The translations under genes were made by a program, and so were the position numbers. Shown here piece by piece: positions 58,136 to 64,000 of a stretch of 64,000 bases of DNA; position 1 is the first letter of the stretch; each line of letters opens with the position of its first letter. Origin of the DNA: Bactrocera neohumeralis (Eukaryota; Arthropoda; Insecta; Diptera; Tephritidae). The stretch covers positions 41,640,839-41,704,838 of the forward strand of contig NC_065919.1 of NCBI RefSeq assembly GCF_024586455.1, given 5' to 3'. The notes beneath the pieces are model-generated. The model made no database searches and had not been told where the DNA came from. It worked only from the letters and a program-made list of their open reading frames with translations.

Positions 58136-60381
58136 TCTTTATAAATAAAAATGAATACCAAAAATGTATGTACGCGCATAACTCAATAACGCCTGGACCA
58201 ATTTGGCCAATTCTTTTTCTTAAATGTTTGTTGAAGTTCGAGGATGGTTTTTACGGCGAGAAAAAGTCGAATAGTTTCCGGAAAACCCCTAAAAACAGCC
58301 CTTTTCTTTTCCCCAAACAAACGTTACAATAAATATGAATGTTTGTTTGTTAGTAACACTAAGAGAACGGTTGAACCAATCTTAATGAAATTTTTAAAGG
58401 TTGTTTGTTGTGGATCGGGAAAGGTTTAGAAACAAAATACCTTATACTTTTCACGAGGAGAAGTCGGAAAATTGGACAATTCCAAAAAGTAACATTTTCC
58501 ATACACATTTTTTTCAATTTTTGTTTGTTTTGTTTTTCAATATTTTGTTTGTTTTGTTTTTCAATATTTTGATTTGTAAATTATTTGAATCGTTCAATTG
58601 CGGTCGCTTACTTTTTTATTCCGGCTATCCAAAGGAAAAATTATTGAAAATTATTCAGTGAAAACTTTTATATATGTTTGAGACGATGTGATCAATTACA
58701 GATTGAAATTTGTTACGAAGCCACGAAGAGGTGGCGCTGAAATTGGTCGGCGTTCTTTTTGCCATCAACGTATGGCAGCCCAAAGAAAGGCAAGAAGTAC
58801 TCACAAAATGCGATGACATACGTGCGGAATTATGGATCGCGGTCAATCAGCTAGCGATCGTAACGATATCACAGCACGACTTTTTAAACAATAGCTGCGA
58901 TGTTTGATGGTCTTTATCTTGAAGCAACCTATGGTATATATGATGCTGTTAGATGCTGAATGTGTTCTGTTGAGTAGCAAAAAAGAGGTTTGCCGCACGC
59001 ACACATTCTTCTTGGATGCGGATGGTGATTACACCAGATCAAATTGATGAAATCATTTCAGCGGAAATTCCTGATTCAGAGATAGATCCAGAATTATACG
59101 AAGTGGTGAAAACCAATATGATTCATGGACCTTGCGAACCTTACAATCCAACTTTGGTTTGTATGTTTGACAATAAATGCATGAAACACTACTCATGTGC
59201 TTTTCTTTCGGAAACGGGAATGGGAAATGATGGATATTAACTGTATCGGCGTCACTCACCAGACGACAATGGCAGAATATTTAGCATTTAGAGGCGTGAA
59301 TATCGACGTTAACAACATATCGAAGTTGACAACACATGGGTCGTACCATATTGGCCCCTTTTGTTTAATTCACATTCAAAACTCATGTCAATGTTGAATA
59401 TTGCAGATTGGTGTAATCGATCAAATACGTTTGCAAGTACGTCACCAAAGAAAACAACATAGCGGTTATTGGCCTTGAACGATATGAGATCAGCAGTATC
59501 AAATGGGTCGATATGTGAACTGCAATAAAGCGCTTTGTAGGATATTTACTTTTGCAATTCATGAAAGTTTTCCGACTGTTTTGCGTCTCGCGGTTCAACT
59601 TCATTTAAGTCATCGCGTATTGTGAATGGTACAGTGTGTGCAACATTTCGAGAAGCATGCCAGCAGTAGCATTTGCTGGAACATGATAATCACTGGAAAC
59701 AGACGAAGGACAATGCGATAGTACTTCGCATGCCACTGAAGTTCGCATACTTTTCGCGAAGATCATTTCGACATATCAGCCTTTAAATTCGCGTTAATTA
59801 TGGCATTGGCCAAATTATCGTAACTGCGATAGCTTGAGTGCACGAGCAATTTTAGCTGCCAAAATTACCGATGTTAGTGATTTAAACTGGAAGATTCAAA
59901 GTCAAGTTCCGGGAGGTTTGCGCTCATATAAATCGATCGATCGTCTTGACAAGGAAGACGAAACCGTAAATTATCCAGTGGAATTTCCAAATACCATACC
60001 AAGCCTGCCCCAGCATCATTTGCGTCTTAAAGTTGGATATGTCATTATTATGTTTCACAATCTTCATGCGCCGAAACTGTGTAATGGAACCCGAATGATT
60101 ATGACGTAGTTATCGAATACAAGGGACAGCCATTTCAGTTCAAACGTATTCAACTTCCAGGGAAAATTGCCCTTGTGGTGTGTTGACGAGTTGGAAACCC
60201 ATCTTTTCTATATATTTACGCACCAGAACAGAAATCAAAAAGTTATGTTTATTAAGTTGCGCTACATAAAAAAAATGTAGAAAAATCGTAAATAAATCAT
60301 TTTCGACAGAATATAATTTCAACTTTTTTTCATTTCAAAACACGTAATTTCACGCAGGGCAACGACTGCGGGGTCAGCTAG
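58136..60381 (+). mobile_element. Helitron, eroded
   Basis: 5' end A|TCTTTATAAATAAAAATGAA and the phrase CGCATAACTCAATAACGCCT-GGACCAATTTGG, typical of insect Helitrons. 3' end has the hairpin GCAGGGCAACGACTGC just before GGGGTCAGCTAG|T. TC...CTAG ends, the 3' hairpin and insertion between A and T are the Helitron hallmarks. At 2.2 kb it is much shorter than an autonomous copy. Confidence 0.85.
58660..60260 (+). pseudogene. Helitron Rep/helicase remnants
   Basis: Plus-strand fragments in changing frames: CDDIRAELWIAVNQL-type Rep text near 58820, then FLDADGDYTR and VEYCRL-SIKYVCKYVTKENN (59390-59460), which resembles the conserved KY-KYV-KG stretch of the Rep domain, and a ERYEISS-VDM segment. 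Near 59830-60100 the helicase end reads ARILAAKITDVSDLNWKIQS, YKSIDRLDKEDETVNYPVEF, SLPQHHLRLKVGYVIIMFHN and LCNGTRMIM, characteristic of the Pif1-like C-terminal half. Walker motifs and the catalytic Tyr pair are not visible. Confidence 0.8.
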
Positions 60382-62045
60382 TAAATAAATAAAAATAGAA
60401 TAGAAAATTCGTCGTAAAACTTATCAAAGTTTTGTGCATCTACGTACTTATGTAATTACATTGTTTACCTGGTCGAATAAGTGAATACCGCTTCGGAAGA
60501 TTTTCATAATGAACAGCTAGTGGATATGGATTTTTCGTGCGTCTTACATTAGTTCAACTAGTTGGGGGTATTCTGGTCTAGAAGCATGAATTGCAGGTAA
60601 TTTTTAAAGTGTCGTAAAAAAAAGGCAATTAATATTTTTAGTATCCATTTTTTATTAGTTATTTGTTAATTTTAGAAGAGTACAGAAAAAAATTTAAAAC
60701 TAAAAAAAGTAAAAAATTTCAAAAATTATGAGCTGACGAAGTGGGGGATCTCTAAAAATTTCCACGTAACCGTACCCATGATTTCAACCCTCCTAGTTAT
60801 CTGAAACCAAAAAAAAAGGTTATTAATCTAGAATAATGTCGTAATGGCCGGAGCTACGGCAAAGTTGGAAAAAATTTTTTTCACAAAATAAAGACTGGCA
60901 GAAAAAAAAGTTTTTTTGGATCACTTTTTCTGACTATTTCGAATTTTTTAAAAATAATAAAAATAAAAATTTTGGGTTGGTGCTAGTTCCAACTATAGAC
61001 AAGCCTATAAACAAGACTCTATAAAAATTTCAAGTAAATCGGTCAAGTAGAACCTTAGAAATCGTGGGTATCGTTCCGAAAAAGTCAGTTTTGAGAAAAA
61101 CGCGTTTAAATTTAAGGAGATAATTTTAGTGAACACGGACGCCACGTCACAAAATCGGCTGTATTTCCGAAAATAAGTCGAATTTTTAAAAATCCTTCCA
61201 AGGTCATATTTTTGAAAGTTTAAACTTTCAAGTTATGCAAAAAAAAATCGATTTTTTCAAAATCCTAGACAAGATACCCCCTTAATTTGTATATTATTCA
61301 TTTTGCGTTGTATTAATGAGCGAGTAGAGTCACATTCCATTTGTGTATGCCCTACGATTTAATACTCATACTCAATGGTAATGTGGTTTACTATAAAAAA
61401 CGATATTAAGGCAATGGATAATACTGCATTCCGATTTTGATAAAAGCAACTATCAGAATATATAATAAAGTGATGGATTTTCGGCGTGTTAAGTATTTCT
61501 TACTTTATGTGCTTATTATAATTGTTTGCGAAAGTAGAAGCAAGAAGACTGCTTTCAGTTTCATCCCAGACATCGTTGTCAGATTTATGAGTAATAACAT
61601 TGTATATGGGTTTAACCACGTCAAGTGGTCAATGAAAATTTTGAAAATCTCCGATTTTGAAAATTACCAGTTCATTAGGAAGTGGACCAGACGCATACCC
61701 CGTGATATAAATATTTCGTCAAAATTCTTTTCTTTGTTAAAGTTATTGAAAGTTGAGATTTAGAGCATGATAAAAATGTAAAATTACTAGAGATAAATCG
61801 ATGAAATTTTGTGAAGTCAAAGAAAAATGTTCGTGGTATATTATAAATATTTTTCATGTTCTTTGTTTTAAATAATAATATTTTACATAATTTCTTGTTA
61901 AACAATTAAAATTTTTCATGTGTTCTTCACGCTAAAAAAACTGAAAAATATGTGACAGAACGCGAAAAATATTCACCTTTAATAATCTGCATAAAATATT
62001 TTGTTCATTCATGCCATTCCAAAGATATTGAAGTTTTTTTCCCCT
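60382..62045. other. AT-rich stretch, mostly unassigned
   Basis: No TE protein recognised. 60790-61290 reads like a dispersed noncoding repeat (AAATTTCAAGTAAATCGGTC, ATCGTGGGTATCGTTCCG) in the style of family R, but it has no second copy here. Confidence 0.4.
61470..61763 (+). CDS. Small orphan ORF with hydrophobic N-terminus
   Basis: From the second Met the frame reads M-DFRRVKYFLLYVLIIIV, a plausible signal peptide or membrane anchor of about 18 residues, then RSKKTAFSFIPDIVVRFMSN and a basic C-terminus with KWTRRIPRDINI. It stops at 61761; length is 97 residues from this Met, 108 from the upstream Met at 61437. I know no family. It is the only open frame of this size in a 1.6-kb TE-poor stretch, but chance is possible in AT-rich DNA. 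Confidence 0.25.
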   Translation: MMDFRRVKYFLLYVLIIIVCESRSKKTAFSFIPDIVVRFMSNNIVYGFNHVKWSMKILKISDFENYQFIRKWTRRIPRDINISSKFFSLLKLLKVEI

Positions 62046-62047
62046 CT

Positions 62048-62226
62048 TCTTCTTTATTGGCGTAGACACCGCTTACGCGATTATAGCTGAGTTAACAAAA
62101 ACGCCAATTGGATATTCCAAGTGAAGCCAGGTCCTTCTCCTCCTGGTCCTTTCAACAGAGTGGAGGTGTTCCTCTTCTTCTGCATCCCCCGGCGGGTACT
62201 GCGTCGAATACTTTCAGAGCTGGGGG
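62048..62226 (-). mobile_element. RTE-type LINE 3'-end fragment
   Basis: CTTCTTCTTTATTGGCGTAG, ACACCGCTTACGCGATTATA, GCCAATTGGATATTCCAAG and CCCCCGGCGGGTACTGCGTC match 44637-44840 with small deletions. Only the last ~180 bp of the element remain. Confidence 0.85.
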
Positions 62227-62229
62227 TTA

Positions 62230-63660
62230 CTCTGTGAGGCGTTACGAATAGCAATGCGTTGCGAAAGTGAATTGCGTTGCGAAGGGCAATCGTTACTCTT
62301 TAACACTTTTGCACATTCATTCACATATTTCCAGTATAGTTGACATTACTGACCGAAACGAAGGAGAATGAAAACAAAATCAATAACAGATAAGTGAAAA
62401 AGTGTAGAGAATTGACAGACAAACATAATTAAATTTGAAAAGTTTTATATACAAGAGTAATTTTAAATCAGTAAAAAGGTGTGGATATGGATTCCGTTGT
62501 GCTATGGGAGGAAAACGCAAAAAATGAACGAGTTGAGCGGAAAATTATTAGAGACAAGTCTAATGTGATGAGCCTTAGTGAAAAAAGGTAAGTTTGAATG
62601 ATAAAGTGTAATATGATTCTTTAAACTTGTTTGTGCTTCTACTCGTACATAAATAGTTTCGTGCAAAACTTTCGCTTAAGCAAGGAATCATTCAAATATG
62701 TGTTAGATAGCATAAGTAGTGAGCTAAAAACTCCACGCATGTCCATAGGAATACCCGAAATTGTTAAATTAGCGGAATTTTTGGCGCAGGGAGGCAAGCA
62801 GGTCAACAGCAAATTAGACAAGATCACCATACGGGACTAGCTCAACAAACAGTTTCGCGTTGTGTGTTTGAAGTTTGTAAAGCAATTGAGAAAGTGCTGT
62901 GTCCAAAACACATAAGTTTTGCAAATGATACGGCAATAGGAAATTAAAGCATAGTATAAACGATATGGTGGTAAGGCAATTGTTTTTTAATTTGTCTCTG
63001 TTTTTTTTATAAATATTGTTTCCAAAACCTAGATACATACATATGTGATCATAAGATGATAATAAAAGCCATTAAGGGTTGGTTTGCTGGGGCGTGTCAT
63101 GATTCACATGTTTAGAATTTGTCAAGCGAGCGCCAATATTTACAAACCAACTATGTGAATAGAGAAATAGGAATTCGCATTCTTGGTGAGCATATACACA
63201 TTCGTTAATTTTACTCGTTAACTATTATATGCATCAATTATTTTTCTAACTTAATTTTATTCTTATAGGCGACTCTAGATATCCGCTTGAGCCATGGCTT
63301 TTAACTCCATACATAAATGCTGCTGAAAACTCTACTGAAAGTTACTACAACATAAACGTTTTCAAAAGCCAGATCCCTTATCGAACGAGTATTTGGAGTA
63401 TTAAATGCGCGGTTCCGATGCCTTTTAGCTGCTAGAGAACTCCATTATGCCCCAGAAAAAGTGGTGTAAATTTTGACTACTTATGTTGTGCTCTTCTTAA
63501 TATTTGCACTATTTTTAATGTAGAATCACCTGCCAATATAGCAATAGAAGTTGAAGAAGTCGATGCTTGTTACACTGAAACCATAGGAAATGCAAATGAA
63601 ACCAATACTGCTAAACGTTTAAGGGATCAAATAAAAAACAGTATGATATCTTTATAAACA
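62230..63660 (+). pseudogene. PIF/Harbinger transposase with intron
   Basis: Exon 1 (62487-62587) reads MDSVVLWEENAKNERVERKI and ends at a GTAAGT donor. Exon 2 from 62657 joins in phase: SFVQNFRLSKESFKYVLDSI, IPEIVKLAEFLAQGG. After a shift it reads GLAQQTVSRCVFEVCKAIEK, LCPKHISFANDTAIG and a stop. A degraded stretch follows (CHDSH near 63098, Asp region), then GDSRYPLEPWLLTPYINAAE (63270; catalytic Asp region), shifted [20 protein letters not shown] (Glu region) and [11 protein letters not shown], then ESPANIAIEVEEVDACYTE to the TAA at 63654. These motifs are HARBI1-like. The first catalytic segment (GxIDGTH) is missing. The ends and 3-bp duplication were not identified. Confidence 0.8.
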
Positions 63661-63912
63661 TATAACACTATTTAATAAAGTAAACTTTTTAATTTTTCAC
63701 ATTTTCACATTTATTTGATTAAAATTCACATTAATGATACAAAGCTTTAGTCTCTTGCACATGTGTATACATATCTATTTACATATGTAAGTATTATATA
63801 CATACATATGTAATAAAAAGTAAAAACTATCACATCAACACAAAATAATAAGTATACAGACTTCAATGTCAATAACTAAAATACAACATTTATTGGTAAG
63901 TTCAATTTCTAG
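63661..63912. other. AT-rich flank with CATA/TATG repeats
   Basis: Short ACATATGTA/TACATACAT runs, no gene. Confidence 0.5.
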
Positions 63913-63914
63913 TA

Positions 63915-64000
63915 TCGGGTGATTTTTTAAGAGCTTGATAACTTTTTTTTTAAAAAAACGCATAAAATTTGCAAAATCTCATCGGTTCTTTATTTGAAAC
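63915..64000 (-). mobile_element. Mariner-type MITE, third copy, cut by window end
   Basis: TA at 63913-63914, then TCGGGTGATTTTTTAAGAGC onward, identical in layout to the tips of 7878 and 31237. Only the first 86 bases lie in the window. Confidence 0.85.

Noticed and set aside
57958..58179. Minus-strand frame ending GYDTMVSIYYKTGFKDKYQLLL
   Set aside because: Starts in AT-rich low-complexity sequence and is overlapped by an equally open plus-strand frame. No family recognised.

Overview
This window is nuclear DNA of a higher dipteran fly and contains no intact host gene. Almost everything recognisable is transposable element (TE) sequence, mostly broken and nested. The fly assignment is inference. 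It rests on multi-lineage P elements with THAP domains, short GT-AG introns, insect-type mariner, ITmD37E, Merlin, piggyBac, Helitron and I-type LINE sequences, pseudogene copies of an insect-like NDUFA9 (ND-39) gene, and abundant CATA/TATG microsatellites. A tephritid fruit fly is my best guess. Two runs of exactly 100 N (21205-21304, 43568-43667) are assembly gaps inside repeats.

Layout. 1-3.6 kb: an internally deleted mariner split by a TTAA-flanked piggyBac-like element, then a Merlin transposase with an intron and tandem palindromic repeats. 3.8-7 kb: repeat fragments, an array of 3' splice-site-like motifs, and a Tc1 element with large inverted arms. 7-14 kb: P-element lineage 2 (two pieces, one carrying an inserted THAP element), and a Tc1 element broken by a mariner-type MITE and by an element (8761-9907) whose protein looks like a FEN1/XPG-type nuclease. 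14-17.3 kb: a 1.07-kb repeat (family R) and NDUFA9 pseudogene copy a. 17.3-25.2 kb: two P lineage-1 copies that converge on the first gap, each carrying an ITmD37E element at the same site. 25.2-34 kb: a second piggyBac, NDUFA9 copy b split by a Tc1, a second mariner MITE, and a Tc3-like element. 34-38 kb: the best-preserved P lineage-1 copy, with an uninterrupted 537-codon 3' ORF. 38.2-42.4 kb: an I-type LINE with endonuclease, reverse transcriptase and RNase H. 42.4-52.3 kb: R repeats, a fourth P lineage-1 copy holding an RTE-type LINE fragment, and NDUFA9 copy c. 52.3-56.1 kb: P lineage 3 with a Tc1 in its THAP intron. 58.1-60.4 kb: an eroded Helitron. 62.2-63.7 kb: a Harbinger transposase remnant. 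63.9 kb to the end: the start of a third mariner MITE.

The elements do not form a pathway; their relations are stratigraphic. Several insertions can be polarised because an uninterrupted homologue lies elsewhere in the window. These include the piggyBac at 25272 (empty site 4328), the THAP element at 11164 (empty site 7468), the R repeat at 47224 (empty site 21637) and ITmD37E (empty site in the P copy near 36210). The items most worth pursuing are the nuclease-bearing TIR element, the 138-bp modular design of family R, the three NDUFA9 pseudogenes that share breakpoints, and the repeated frameshifting of TE ORFs by TATG insertions. All identifications come from reading motifs by eye; no database search was run.
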